Assembly: GCA_964006375.1 (NCBI GenBank)
Contig: OZ023262.1
Span: 88,413,154-88,477,153, forward strand
From: Tillus elongatus
Taxonomy: Eukaryota; Arthropoda; Insecta; Coleoptera; Cleridae
Direction of reading: 5' to 3'
Length of the DNA: 64,000 bases
Shown here: positions 1 through 11,027 of the stretch, one piece after another
How positions within the stretch are numbered: position 1 is the stretch's first letter
Layout: every line of letters starts with the position of its first letter
The notes under the pieces: generated by a model
Seen by the model: the letters and a program-made list of their open reading frames with translations, nothing else
What the model was told of the DNA's origin: nothing
Database searches by the model: none
Program-made: the position numbers and the translations under genes

Positions 1-502
1 AAAGTTATTTTGTGAGTGCCAGCACAAGATATATAATTAACGTATATAATTTTATTTTGTATGTTGTGATATATTGAAGTTTATCTTAGAAATGCGCCAC
101 CATGTATATGTGTAAACAGGAAAAAATGGAAACCTATCGCAGAAATGGATTTTACGGGGCATAATATGCGTTTATTTGAATAAATCTTTTCAAAACTAAC
201 GAATATCAACTCCTTCATAGAGAAATATCACCTACGAGAATTCGCTAAAAATTATGGGCTATATTAACGTGTAGACTCCACAACTGAAGCTACTGCCCTT
301 GCGTCAGAGAAAGGACCTATTTAGTATAAATTTTCCACAACTATTTTGGAAAAACAAAGGACAATGACAGCTAAAATTGAAACTTTAGCCTGTAATACAC
401 ACATAAGCCCCTACTTCTATTTAAACATGTGGGGGGCGCAACTCGAAAGGAGATCAATGTATGGGTGAAGTTTTCCCGTTCCAGGATGTAATTGTTTTAA
501 TC

Positions 503-505
<3 letters not shown>
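1..505. repeat. M2-related noncoding repeat fragment
   Basis: No gene is seen. Roughly positions 90-400 resemble other M2 segments, for example the wording around 1140-1240 (an agagaaaggacctattt-like stretch and a ggacaatgacagct-like stretch) and around 49,380-49,480. This is probably a degraded minus-orientation M2 piece cut off by the window start. The first 90 bases show nothing recognisable. Confidence 0.45.

Positions 506-561
<56 letters not shown>
506..561. repeat. (AT)n microsatellite
   Basis: Uninterrupted AT dinucleotide array. It replaces the left end of the M1 copy that follows, so the M1 terminal repeat expected here is missing. Confidence 0.97.
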
Positions 562-565
<4 letters not shown>

Positions 566-574
566 GTAGAGAAT

Positions 575-872
575 AAAAAAGTTTTCATAAAAATATTTTT
601 AATAGCAAATTAGTGTATTTTTTTAAGAAAGCGGGCATCAAATTTGGTTACCAGTATAACCTATATAGTAGAAACAATGTGCCATGTTTCATAAAAATAA
701 CTTTATTGTTTTAAAATGAAAAAAAAAATATCCTTAAGTAAACTTAAAGTGTTCCCGAAAAAAACTGGCGTCTATATCAACCTTATAGGTTAATAGCAAA
801 TAGAGCTATTTAAATTTGAAGCATTTAACGAAAATTAGCTACCATAACGCACTTGCTGCGTCCCGAATTTAT
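575..872 (-). mobile_element. M1 MITE copy, left end lost
   Basis: Read on the minus strand this matches the M1 body: a GGTAACCAAATTTGATGC-like block, a tactatataggtt-like block, and a run followed by CGGGAACAC. The intact terminus ataacgcacttgctgcgtc lies at about 841-863. The opposite terminus is replaced by the (AT)n array. Confidence 0.75.
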
Positions 873-1665
873 TTTCTTACAAACATGCATTCTATTTTGA
901 TGGAAAATGCAAAAATGCAATAACATAAGGCGTGTTCGATTAAAAAAATAAGAAAATTTGTATCACCAACCAACGACTTATGGGCCAGCCTGTGGTTGTA
1001 GAATTTTTTTAAGATGTAGCTTAAGACAACTTATAATTTATGTGTACAATTTTTATCATATCCTGTATAATAACGGATATATTAAGCTTTATTTTTTTAC
1101 GAAAATTCGACAAAAATATGTACCATTAAACGATAAGCTAAAGCTAAGACTACTGCCAAAGCATCAGAGAAAGGGTCTATTTGAAATGAATTTTGTGAAA
1201 ACATTTTAGTAAAATGAAGGGCAATGACGGCTGAAGCTAATACTTCACGATTTGTTAAACATTATTTTTCAGTCATTTTTTTTCCATAGCTTGTATTAGT
1301 TTCAGGTTCTGTGCCTAAACGTTGCCAATTTTGACATTTTAATAGCGACTTTGACGTTTTAATGAAAACCCCAATTCATTTTCCTTTAAATGCCCAAAAC
1401 TTGTTTATCTTTTAACCTACTGAGCTAAATTTTGATACGTAATTTACCTATAATAATATAAACCCGCGTACAAAATTTGGTTGCCCTTACTTTACTATTT
1501 CCAGAGATATAATTTTTTGAAAGGAAATACAAAAATTTCCGGGAAAACCTGGCCCGATTTTCTTGGCTAACGAACTTGTCCAAGCCACTTGCAAAAGGAA
1601 GGTATTCACCAAATCGGCCCATTATTTTTTGAGTTATCGATGTGATACACACACACCATCAGTCG
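873..1665 (-). repeat. M2 mosaic repeat, minus orientation
   Basis: Continues outward from the M1 copy exactly as in the full M2 at 48,519-50,053, but inverted. The order is the gcattttatgtt-type block (873-940), the tatgggccagcctgtgg block (980-996), the agagaaagggtctattt block (1166-1185), the tttgacgttttaatg block (1350-1370), the ggttgcccttactttactatttcc block, and finally gggccgat/gagttatcgatgtgatac (1613-1650). No coding capacity is conserved. Short ORFs here appear in several copies only because the DNA repeat is conserved. Confidence 0.7.
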
Positions 1666-1667
1666 TT

Positions 1668-1757
1668 GGTGATCCCTACAAAATTTTTTTCGAACAGCTC
1701 TATTTTATTGAATTTTTATCGAAATATGTTTGTAAGAAAAAGGTTTGTGTGCAGTAA
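1668..1757 (+). repeat. M2 right-hand segment
   Basis: Begins with agtcgttggtgatccctacaa and runs through aaatatgtttgtaagaaaa, the same words that precede M1 at 25,350-25,430. This plus-orientation piece meets the minus-orientation M2 copy near 1666, so two inserted copies abut here. Confidence 0.55.
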
Positions 1758-2043
1758 GTGCGTTTTGGTAGCAAATTTTCATTATATGCTTCAAATTTCA
1801 ATAACTCAATTTGCTATTAACCTAAGGTTTGTTGGCAAGGAAATCAACGTTTAAAGTTTATTGTCGGAACATTTTTGTACATTTTCAAACAATAAGTTAT
1901 TTTGATAAAATATGGCACATTGTTTTTACTATATAGATTTATACCGGTAACCAAATTGATGACTGCTTGCATTAAAAAGACATATTTTATATTCAAAGCA
2001 TTTTTATAAAAATTCACAGTCATAACGCACTTGCTGCGTCCAG
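1748..2043 (+). mobile_element. M1 MITE copy
   Basis: About 295 bp. The left end is a decayed gcagtaagtgcgttttggtagc and the right end is ataacgcacttgctgcgtccag, an imperfect terminal inverted repeat. The body matches M1 at 25,431-25,727 closely, including tgatgactgcttgcattaaaa. There is no ORF. It is non-autonomous, and its transposase source is not identifiable here. Confidence 0.8.
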
Positions 2044-2076
2044 AGTTTTTTTTATTATCATTATATTTAGTCATAC

Positions 2077-2079
2077 ATA

Positions 2080-2147
<68 letters not shown>
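2077..2147. repeat. (AT)n microsatellite
   Basis: AT array with one gt interruption near 2084. It abuts a short Penelope-like C-terminal fragment on its right. Confidence 0.95.
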
Positions 2148-2150
<3 letters not shown>

Positions 2151-2290
2151 TATCGAAGGCGCTTAGCTGTTCCGGTTGTCTAACATTTCCAATCTTCACT
2201 CCTTGGACGTACTGTCAGGTGAAGATTGGAACCTGTGAGGAACACTTGGAAAACCCAAATCACCACAACACATTTAAAAAACCAAAGGAT
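2148..2290 (-). mobile_element. Penelope C-terminal scrap plus terminus-like repeat
   Basis: On the minus strand 2190-2148 encodes residues matching the end of the GIY-YIG ORF at 2640-2700 (NVRQPEQL, then AF). The adjoining 2190-2290 contains an inverted word pair (caatcttcac / gtgaagattgg) and the word aacccaaatcaccacaacac. The same words flank the hammerhead-like repeats at 5500-5600, 63,100 and 63,760. I infer a piece of a Penelope-like terminus. Confidence 0.5.
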
Positions 2291-2558
2291 CGCTTAAATA
2301 ACCGAGAGGCTGAATAATTCTAAGTATCTTACATCTACAGCACTTCTTATACTCTTGCGCAGGTAGTGGGTCTATAACGATAGAGGGTGGTCCAACAACA
2401 CAAAAATTAATGAATTTCGTTTGGCCGAAATAGCTAAATTATTTTATTATCTATCGGACGTGCTTCTGCTCGTCTTTCTTGTGAAGTGATCTATCAACCG
2501 ACTTACCATAGGCGGCGGTGCGAAGAGTTCATACACTTTTTATTATTACTATATTTAG

Positions 2559-2560
<2 letters not shown>
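2291..2560. other. No recognisable feature
   Basis: AT-rich sequence between Penelope-related pieces. I see no ORF, RNA or repeat that I can name. It may be further Penelope noncoding sequence. Confidence 0.4.

Positions 2561-2640
<80 letters not shown>
2561..2640. repeat. (AT)n microsatellite at the 3' edge of the Penelope element
   Basis: Pure AT array of about 80 bp. It lies immediately downstream, in minus-strand sense, of the last conserved GIY-YIG codons, in the same position relative to those codons as the array at 2077-2147. It may have expanded from the element tail. Confidence 0.95.
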
Positions 2641-2642
<2 letters not shown>

Positions 2643-4055
2643 GAAGGCGTTTAGCTGTTCTGGTTGTCTAACATTTGAAATCAATTTTAGATTATCCCTA
2701 TCTACGTAGTAATTAATATCCGAAATAAGCCGGGCAACGGAAGATCTATCTATAGTACCGTATCTAAACTGTGCTAAATGTTCCAAAAATCTAATTTCAA
2801 TAGATCTTTTTGTTTGGCCGACGTATTTAAGATCACAATCTTTAAAACCTTTTTTAAGAATACCCGACATTTTAGCCATACTGTCCTTGTCTTTTGAGTT
2901 GCCTAGCAAGCTTTTAAAAGTGTTTTTTTTTTAGTCGAAAATGCTAGTTGCAAATTAGCTTTTTTTTAAATGATATCTAGACCTCTCGTGATTCGTGTTT
3001 TTTTTTCAGCTTTCTCTTTTCTAAAAGCCATTGATACCGCTAACATTTTCTCAGCTTCTTGTTTATTAATTAATCTCTCCACCAGGCTAGCAGTGTATCC
3101 AATATACACGTTGCTTATTTACCCCAATTCTTTGGTATATGTATTTTTATTTAAAAGAACATTAAGTAATCTGTTTACTAAAAAATTTAGACAGCTCATT
3201 TAATGTGCTTACGTATGATGTGAGTCATTAGGAATGTAACTTAAGAGTGGTAGTTTCCTTCCTATGAACATCAAATTCAAAGTGTCTTTATTTTTGATAA
3301 CTAGTAGAGCTATAACTGGTAATTTATTAATACTTTCTAATTCGTGGGTAAGTTTAATACAATCAAATGTATTGTTCAATTTGGCAATAAAGCTGCTAAA
3401 CTATCATCCACATAACAACGCCACGCTCTAGTAAAATATAGGAAAATACTAATTGTAACTTTTAAGATTTGTTTCACATCTACTCATGAAAACGTCTGCC
3501 ATAAATGGCGATACAAGGTTGCCCATTTCCGTGCCTTGGGTTTATCCAAAAAACTCATTGCATAATTGAAAACTATTTTGTTTCATACAAAGATTTGTTA
3601 ATGTTAAATATTTTTTGCAGACCTTTTCGTTTATTTGATTAATTTTTTACAACTCTTCTGAATACGTGTATTTCCCACGTTTTCTTCGTGGGAACGTTAG
3701 AAAACAATGAGACTACATCAAATGAAATCAAAACTTCGCCTTTAACCAACTTGAAAATTTTAATTTTATTAACAAACTTAAGTGAAGTTGTTACTGAAAA
3801 ATTTATTTATGTGACGCGTAAGCCTCTAAACTTAGTTCTCAACAACTTTGCTAAATTTAATATCGGGGAATATATAGCCGAAACAATGGGTCTCATTGAT
3901 TTTCCCGGTTTGTGGATTTTTGGTAGATAATACTTTTTGGGTACTTTTGGATCTGCAGCTTGTAACTTTCTTCCCAAGTCTTTTGTTATAAGGTTGTGAG
4001 GATTCTTTAGACTCTTTCTAACATCCGACATAATTTTTCGTAGATGGTTTTTATT
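2641..4055 (-). pseudogene. Penelope-like retroelement: RT and GIY-YIG endonuclease, truncated
   Basis: Minus strand, 5' to 3' from about 4055 to 2641. The RT starts with KYYLPKIHKPG and RPIVS (about 3870-3950), then SFDVVSLFSNVP (about 3700-3750), then the catalytic YVDD (3403-3414). Downstream, about 2640-2860 encodes a C-terminal GIY-YIG nuclease region, seen as KYVGQTKRS followed by EH. RT plus C-terminal GIY-YIG is diagnostic of Penelope-like elements, which use it for target-primed reverse transcription. The reading frame is broken several times between 3000 and 3800, and the N-terminal part is missing where an inverted segment begins near 4056. It is therefore not a functional polymerase as it stands. 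An autonomous relative elsewhere in the genome is an inference. Confidence 0.85.
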
Positions 4056-4430
4056 TAGAATTCGACGTCCATAGGAAGGAAATCACCACTCTCCGAATTA
4101 CTCACATCATACGCACGCACAAAAAACGGCCTGTTTAATTTTTTTTGTAAACAGGTTAGTTAGTGTTCCCTTAGATAGCTATACCAAAGTTATACCAAAG
4201 AATTACTATATTATATTAAGTGATCGAATATAACGCATACACTGCTTACCTAGTGCATAGTTTAATTAACAAACAAAAAACAAAGAAAATGTTGTCGATG
4301 TCAACGAATTTTACAAGAGAAAAAGCCGCAAAACGCTGTGCTTACTATTTGCACCACGAATCACGAGGAGTCTTCTAGATAGCATTTTTCAAAAGCCAAC
4401 TTGCAACTACGATTTTCGACAAAAAAAGTT
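4056..4430 (+). pseudogene. Inverted duplicate fragment of the Penelope element
   Basis: Plus-strand sequence starting ccataggaaggaaatcacca matches, with substitutions, the minus-strand reading of about 3290 down to 2905. Shared words in the same order are actcacatcatacg, aaacagg/aaacagat, taccaaagaatt, acactgct, cacgaatcacgag, and cttgcaactacgattttcgac. The two segments therefore point head to head. Inverted partial copies are common at Penelope insertions. Only broken reading frames remain. Confidence 0.75.
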
Positions 4431-4725
4431 CTGCAAATTGAATCATAACTTCCACATAGCTGTGATAATTTAGTTTCTTCCGAAAAACATTCTCATGGAA
4501 TGAATTTAGGGCCCATGACTTGAGAACAAAGAAAATATTTGTATTCCTGTACGCACAAACTGTTGAAATATTATAATACTCAACTTTTATTGAAAAAATT
4601 TCAATTTTCACCAAATCACCCCTTATTTATCCCTTACCCCTGAAGCGGTCTTACCCAAAAACAACTCAAAGCGTTCCTTTGTCGGGTGCTAACTGGATAC
4701 CAAATTTTAAGATGACATCTCTTAA
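4431..4725. repeat. R3 noncoding repeat
   Basis: Shares long blocks with 22,060-22,340: gacattctcatggaatg, cccatgacttga, atattcgtattcctgta, cccctgaag..gatcttacccaaaaacaa, and a ctaactgg.taccaaatt block. No conserved ORF. It is followed directly by the RZ unit. Confidence 0.65.
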
Positions 4726-4735
4726 ATATGTCGAG

Positions 4736-4772
4736 CTGACGAGCTCTAATTAGAGAGAAACCTGTCTATGGT
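4736..4772 (+). ncRNA. Hammerhead ribozyme motif i (RZ locus A, first)
   Basis: Core CTGACGA (4736-4742) fits CUGANGA. Stem II is GCTCT-AATT-AGAGA, with its closing G-C pair lost. GAAA follows at 4757-4760. Then comes a minimal stem III and the cleavage triplet ending at 4766. The 3' strand of stem I (tatggt) is present, but the matching 5' strand is absent because unrelated sequence joins just before the core. It is probably inactive at stem I. Confidence 0.6.
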
Positions 4773-5040
4773 TCTAATTGTTATGAGAATGCATCTATGC
4801 CTTACATACTTTGTCCCTATATTAAGGTAGAATTGGGCCAGGGTTGACAATTAATTAAATTGTTAGTTGGTTGTATACAGTCTCTAATTTTTTAACACTT
4901 TGTGTTATTTGGAGCTGGCGTGACAACATACTACTTGGTTTCGCAACTAGATGGCGACACGCTCACCACTCACATAGTGTTGAAAGGCTGGCTACCATAG
5001 CCGTATTACTTTATACGTGTATTTTCGCAGTAACTACTAT

Positions 5041-5083
5041 ACCGTACTTACGAGCTCTAATTAGAGCGAAACCGGTCTACGGT
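5041..5083 (+). ncRNA. Hammerhead ribozyme motif ii (RZ locus A, second)
   Basis: Stem I strands ACCGTA (5041-5046) and TACGGT (5078-5083) are perfectly complementary. The core reads CTTACGA, one change (G to T) from CUGANGA. Stem II GCTCT/AGAGC is perfect with an AATT loop and the canonical G-C closing pair. GAAA is at 5068-5071, and the short ACCGGT stem III ends in cleavage triplet GTC (5075-5077). The architecture is intact apart from the one core substitution. Confidence 0.75.
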
Positions 5084-5125
5084 TCTAATTGTTGTGAGAA
5101 TGTATCTATGCCTTACCTACGTGTT

Positions 5126-5186
5126 ATGTTACTGCATTTTTGCATTTTTCATCGAAATATAATGCACGTTTGTAAGAAAAGAAATT
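5126..5186 (+). repeat. M2 right-hand segment preceding M1
   Basis: tgttatgttactgcatttttgc through gtttgtaagaaaagaaattc is the same block that precedes M1 at 49,680-49,738. The RZ unit therefore stops at an M2 boundary. Confidence 0.6.
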
Positions 5187-5495
5187 CGGGACGCAGCAAG
5201 TGCGTTGCGGCAGTGAATTTTGATTAAATGCTTCATATTTGAAAAGCTCAATTTGCTATTAGCCTATAAGGTAGACAAGATACGGTTTTTTCGGGAACAC
5301 ATTAAGTTTCCTTTCGGAATTTTTGTACGTTTTTAAACAATAAAGTTATTTTGATGAAACATGGCACATTGTTTCTACTATATAGGTTATACTGGTAACC
5401 AAATTTGATGTCTGCTGTCTTAAAAAACACACATATTTGCCATTAAAAACATTTTAATGAAAATTCACTACAATAACGCACTTGCTGCGCCCAGA
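5187..5495 (+). mobile_element. M1 MITE copy, both ends present
   Basis: Left end gggacgcagcaagtgcgtt (5188 on) and right end caataacgcacttgctgcg are inverted copies of each other over about 30 bp. The body is collinear with the M1 at 49,739-50,053. Noncoding. Confidence 0.85.
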
Positions 5496-5820
5496 CTTTT
5501 TTTTTAATGTGTTGTGGTGATTTGGGTTCTCCAGGTGTACTTATCAAAGCTGATCATGTATCCAATCTTCACTTAGCAATCTACCTGATAGTACGTACAA
5601 GTATAAACACCTTACAAAAGTCTAGACGCAGCAAGGGGATTATGGTATAAAATCTGCATGAGATAGTTTTTAATAATAAGAAGTTTTTCAAAAGCTTTTA
5701 TGTTGGTTTCGAAGCAACTCTAATCGTTGAGATGCTCCTGTTGTTCCCATAAACAGATAGTGGTGCACATATTTAGTTATTTATTCGTTTACGAAAAAAC
5801 ATTCGTGAATCTGGATACAT

Positions 5821-5851
5821 ATGAGTTTCGCCAACAAAACGTCATCAGAGG
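5821..5851 (-). ncRNA. Degenerate hammerhead-like motif
   Basis: On the minus strand CTGATGA (5848-5842) is followed by an imperfect hairpin and GAAAC. The GTC triplet and stem I partner are missing, so it is truncated. Confidence 0.25.
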
Positions 5852-5907
5852 AACGAATACACTAATGAATAAATTAAAAATTAAACTAAAGTTTTAATTT
5901 ATTCATC

Positions 5908-5948
5908 CCTCTGATGACACTAGCTTTGTTAGCGAAACGATCGTCCGG
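5908..5948 (+). ncRNA. Hammerhead-like motif (Penelope-associated type)
   Basis: CTGATGA (5911-5917), a hairpin of CACTAGC against GTTAGCG with a TTT loop, then AAAC, GATC and GTC. It resembles a hammerhead with a minimal stem III. However, the stem II closing pair is C-G and the following G of GAAA is used by the stem, so it departs from the canonical fold by about one nucleotide. Related copies are at 63,178-63,140 (minus) and 63,696-63,738 (plus). Confidence 0.4.
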
Positions 5949-6024
5949 CCTAAAAAACTGTATTATGATAAATTGGGTTCTTCAAATTGTACTTACTAGA
6001 TACATGGCTTGTGATATATAAATA

Positions 6025-6180
6025 AAAGTCAGCAATGCGTTGCGGTAGGAAATTTTTTAGAAATTTTTTTTTGGTATAACCTTTATAGTAGAAAGAACAA
6101 ACATCAAAATAACTTTATTGTTTGAAAAACTACAAACGTTTTCCGAAAATAAACTTAAAATATTCCAGAAAAACTTGTCC
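6025..6180 (-). mobile_element. M1 MITE fragment
   Basis: Starts cagcaatgcgttgcggtag and then follows the M1 body read on the minus strand (ggtataacctttatagtagaaa, aactttattgtttgaaaa, ttccgaaaataaactt). Both the distal end and part of the body are lost. Confidence 0.6.
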
Positions 6181-6330
6181 AATTTTCCTAGCTAACGAAC
6201 CTACCTACCAAATATCAACGAAATTCTGCGTAACTCATTTAGCGCAATACTATTTACGCATTCTGCATATGGTTAATCCGTTTATCCATTCATTTGTATA
6301 AGGTTAGCCCGTTTATCAATTAATTTATTA
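6181..6330. other. M2-like scrap, otherwise unassigned
   Basis: Begins with tccaattttcctagctaacgaacc, an M2 word, then AT-rich sequence with no other recognisable feature. Confidence 0.4.
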
Positions 6331-6339
6331 AAGAGAGAG

Positions 6340-7637
6340 TTGTTCATGGTAAGTTTTAATTCAAAACAGATGTATAAGAATCTGCTTGGGGGCATTAAAA
6401 GTACCCCTATAGATAATCTAAGAGCAGAAAGTGGCGAGATGCCCCTATGTCATAGAAGACTGATGCTGGCAGAGAGATTCGTCATAAAAATGTATGAAAA
6501 GAAGAGTGACGTTACTACAAAACTTCATAGACCTTTTATCTACAACCTGATAAAACAATTTTGTGTGAAAAAAAAATCGGTACCTCTAGTGGAATCATAT
6601 AGCAATATCTTGGATTTAATGCAACAGGGTCAACAACATGAAGTCAATCCACACTTTACCTACAAAAAAGATGTGAAATTTCAGACGAAATATATAAGGG
6701 ACTTAGCCAATTATCCACAAAATCTTAGACATCACTTATTAAAGTCTGATTTAGAAAATGTAACGCCCAATGCGTACCATATTTACACTGATGGATCAAA
6801 AAACGGAGAATCCACAGGTTACGCAATTTATGACCCCCAAAACGAATTTAACAAAAAAGTTTGAACAAATAGAATTATGAGCCTATACACGGTTGAGATG
6901 TTAGCTATATGGGAAGCCCTTAGATATATAAAAACTATTACCCAAAAAAGTTTTATTATATTATCTGATAGTAGGAGCTGCATAGATAAATTAGAAAATA
7001 TATATGTTTCAAAAAAAATGTGAATATCTTACCTCATTGATGAGTGAAACTTTATACGAGCTTGAAATGAATGGGAAACACATTATTTTTTGTTGGATAA
7101 AAGGACACGGTGGAATAAGACGCAACGAAAAAGTATATACTTTGGCAAAACAAGCCTTACTAAGTGATTGCATCGCAATAGAATTATTATGCCCAGCAAA
7201 CGATATTTTAAATGAAATAAAGAACCAGCAATGGAATAATTGGGTAAAACGATACCAAAATGGCAATAAAGGGCAACATTACAAAGAACTACAGGTGAGT
7301 CCTCCAAAAAAACCTTGGTTTCCAGATATGAATTTAGAGAAGAACTCTGTCAAAACAATTTGCAGGCTACTATTTAACCATGTCTTATTTCCCGCATATT
7401 TATTTTAGATAAATATTAGAGAAAATCATTTTTGTGAATGTGGCGAGTTAGGGGACGCCTAGCACTCATTGAGTTGTGGAAAGAACAAAAGTGTTATTAA
7501 TAAGTATTTAAATGTGTTATATAATATACAAGTGCTTGTGCCTTCCTTCAACTTGAAGCATATTTTACAAACAAAAAATAAAACAGTATACCAACTTCTT
7601 GTGACAACGCTCAAAGAAATGAAGATTAAGGTGTAAG
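6340..7637 (+). pseudogene. I-clade-like LINE, 3' part with RNase H, broken
   Basis: Residues YHIYTDGSKNG (about 6778-6810) give the first RNase H aspartate. VEMLAIWEAL gives the glutamate and LSDSRSC the second aspartate. IKGHGGIRRNE is the final histidine region. A trailing CECGELGDA stretch resembles the C-terminal cysteine-rich tail of I-type LINE ORF2. The frame is interrupted by TGA at 6862-6864, a frameshift around 7000-7020, and TAG after PAYLF at about 7406. The usual D in NEKxDSLAK is Y. Endonuclease and RT are absent, so this is a 5'-truncated, dead insertion. The clade call rests on RNase H plus the tail and is tentative. Confidence 0.7.
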
Positions 7638-7639
7638 AA

Positions 7640-8355
<716 letters not shown>

Positions 8356-8373
8356 TCTGTGTGTAAAACAGGA

Positions 8374-8416
8374 GACGCAGACCAGTTTCTTTCTCCTTAG
8401 GACTCCTCAACACGCC
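8374..8416 (-). ncRNA. Degenerate hammerhead ribozyme-like motif vi
   Basis: On the minus strand: stem I GGCGTG/TGCGTC (pairs with wobbles), core TTGAGGA (one change from CUGANGA), stem II GTCC-TAA-GGA, GAAA (preceded by a duplicated GAAA), then CTGGTC. It shares the GAAACTGGTCTGCG stretch with RZ motif iii. The surrounding sequence is not otherwise RZ-like. Probably a decayed relative from another retrozyme family. Confidence 0.4.
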
Positions 8417-9983
<1,567 letters not shown>

Positions 9984-10047
<64 letters not shown>

Positions 10048-10141
10048 TAGGTATAGATGGTATGTTCTGGAACCACCACCCACCACCCGGTGGTGGGTGG
10101 TGGGTGGTGGGTGGTGTTTCCAGAACATACCATCTATACCT

Positions 10142-10227
<86 letters not shown>
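9984..10227. repeat. 244-bp palindrome with (AT)n outer arms
   Basis: Outer arms are AT arrays (9984-10045 and 10146-10227). Inside, 28 bp at 10,045-10,072 is the exact reverse complement of 10,118-10,145. The centre is GGT/ACC-triplet-rich (ccaccaccc then ggtggtggg) and self-complementary. The RNA or single strand could fold almost completely. Confidence 0.95.
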
Positions 10228-10345
10228 CCGTTTTTTTGCACTTTAACGTCCGTCTATTTCCGCGAGTAATGCCAATCATCGACGCCAGGAAACAGTTTTA
10301 CCGCACTACCCTGGAAATTTTTCCGAAGCCCTGCCTTTTTGGAAG
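10228..10345 (-). mobile_element. SINE-1 3' fragment
   Basis: Minus-strand reading matches the 3' half of SINE-1 at 41,970-42,050: ttccagggtagtgcggtaaaact, gtcgatgattggc, cgcggaaatagacgg and acgtta in order. The tRNA-like head is missing. The SINE tail lies at the AT-array edge. Confidence 0.65.
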
Positions 10346-11027
10346 GTGGGTTTTTTTTCTCATAACGAAGGTGAACACCAACCGGTACTGTAGTGACATA
10401 TGAATCCATCTTGACACTCAAATTAAATAACAACATCTAACTCTCAAATAAGGAGAAGGCAAACAAATTTGCAGACACATATGAAAAAGATGGGTCTTAG
10501 ATGTAATTCAAGGCACCACCAGGCACCTGGAGAATTGTAGTTGATGGTGGTGGTGGTGGTGGAGGTATTTATGACCTTGGAACACTAATTCCATCAGCCA
10601 CAGACTTTTGCTATTTTATATACACAAATATATACAAATACCTTAATAATCCACAAGAAAGAATTATGTTACCTATATACAAATATAAAATATCTAAACT
10701 TATTTATACATATAATAATTTTTGCTTTCTTTTTTCTTTTTTCCCTCTTCTTTCTTTTTTTTCTCTTTTCTTTAATGTTTTTTAGTTTTTTTTAAATTAA
10801 TCTTGTTTTTTTTTATTGCTTGTTTTTTTCCTTATTGAGAATTGTCGTTCAACCTACATATGTGGCACACATGAAACCTCATACACCCTCTTTGAATGTT
10901 AAAAATTCGTATTTCCTTACAGAAACTAACTCAAGACTTGATTTATAATATAGTCGATACAGGGAGTGGCCATTGAAACTTCCCACCTGAAAAATATAGG
11001 AATTAAGAAAATATTAAAAAAAAACGA
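10346..11027. other. Low-complexity intergenic sequence
   Basis: Holds a GGT triplet run at about 10,541-10,563 and a long pyrimidine tract (C/T with few interruptions) at about 10,728-10,850. No gene seen. Confidence 0.5.

Larger units (their letters stand above)
4736..5125 (+). mobile_element. RZ locus A: retrozyme-like tandem unit
   Basis: A 311-bp unit lies between two hammerhead cores (starts 4736 and 5047), and the sequence after the second core repeats the start of the unit (ggttctaattgttgtgagaatgtatc) until about 5125. The body is alignable along its full length with the minus-strand unit at 23,839-24,149. Shared words include gtgacaacatactactt, ctatatt.aggg/aaggta, and ggctaccatag. 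There is no ORF of useful length. Small tandem units bounded by hammerhead ribozymes define retrozymes, which are non-autonomous elements whose RNA is cut into monomers and circularised. Mobilisation by a Penelope-like RT is known for the class but only inferred here. Confidence 0.75.
5500..6020. repeat. Penelope-terminus-like repeat with two hammerhead-like motifs
   Basis: Contains tgtgttgtggtgatttgggttctccaggtgtac-type sequence (5508-5540) and a second ttgggttctt block (5972-5985). Between them are two ctctgatgac motifs in opposite orientation, at 5842-5848 (minus) and 5911-5917 (plus). A decayed M1-like end (tagacgcagcaagggg) sits at 5624. The same set of words recurs at 63,100-63,800. Confidence 0.5.

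Noticed and set aside
2190..2290. A hammerhead motif beside the Penelope C-terminal scrap.
   Set aside because: The flanking words of the hammerhead-like repeats are present, but neither CTGATGA nor GAAAC with a pairing stem could be found here.
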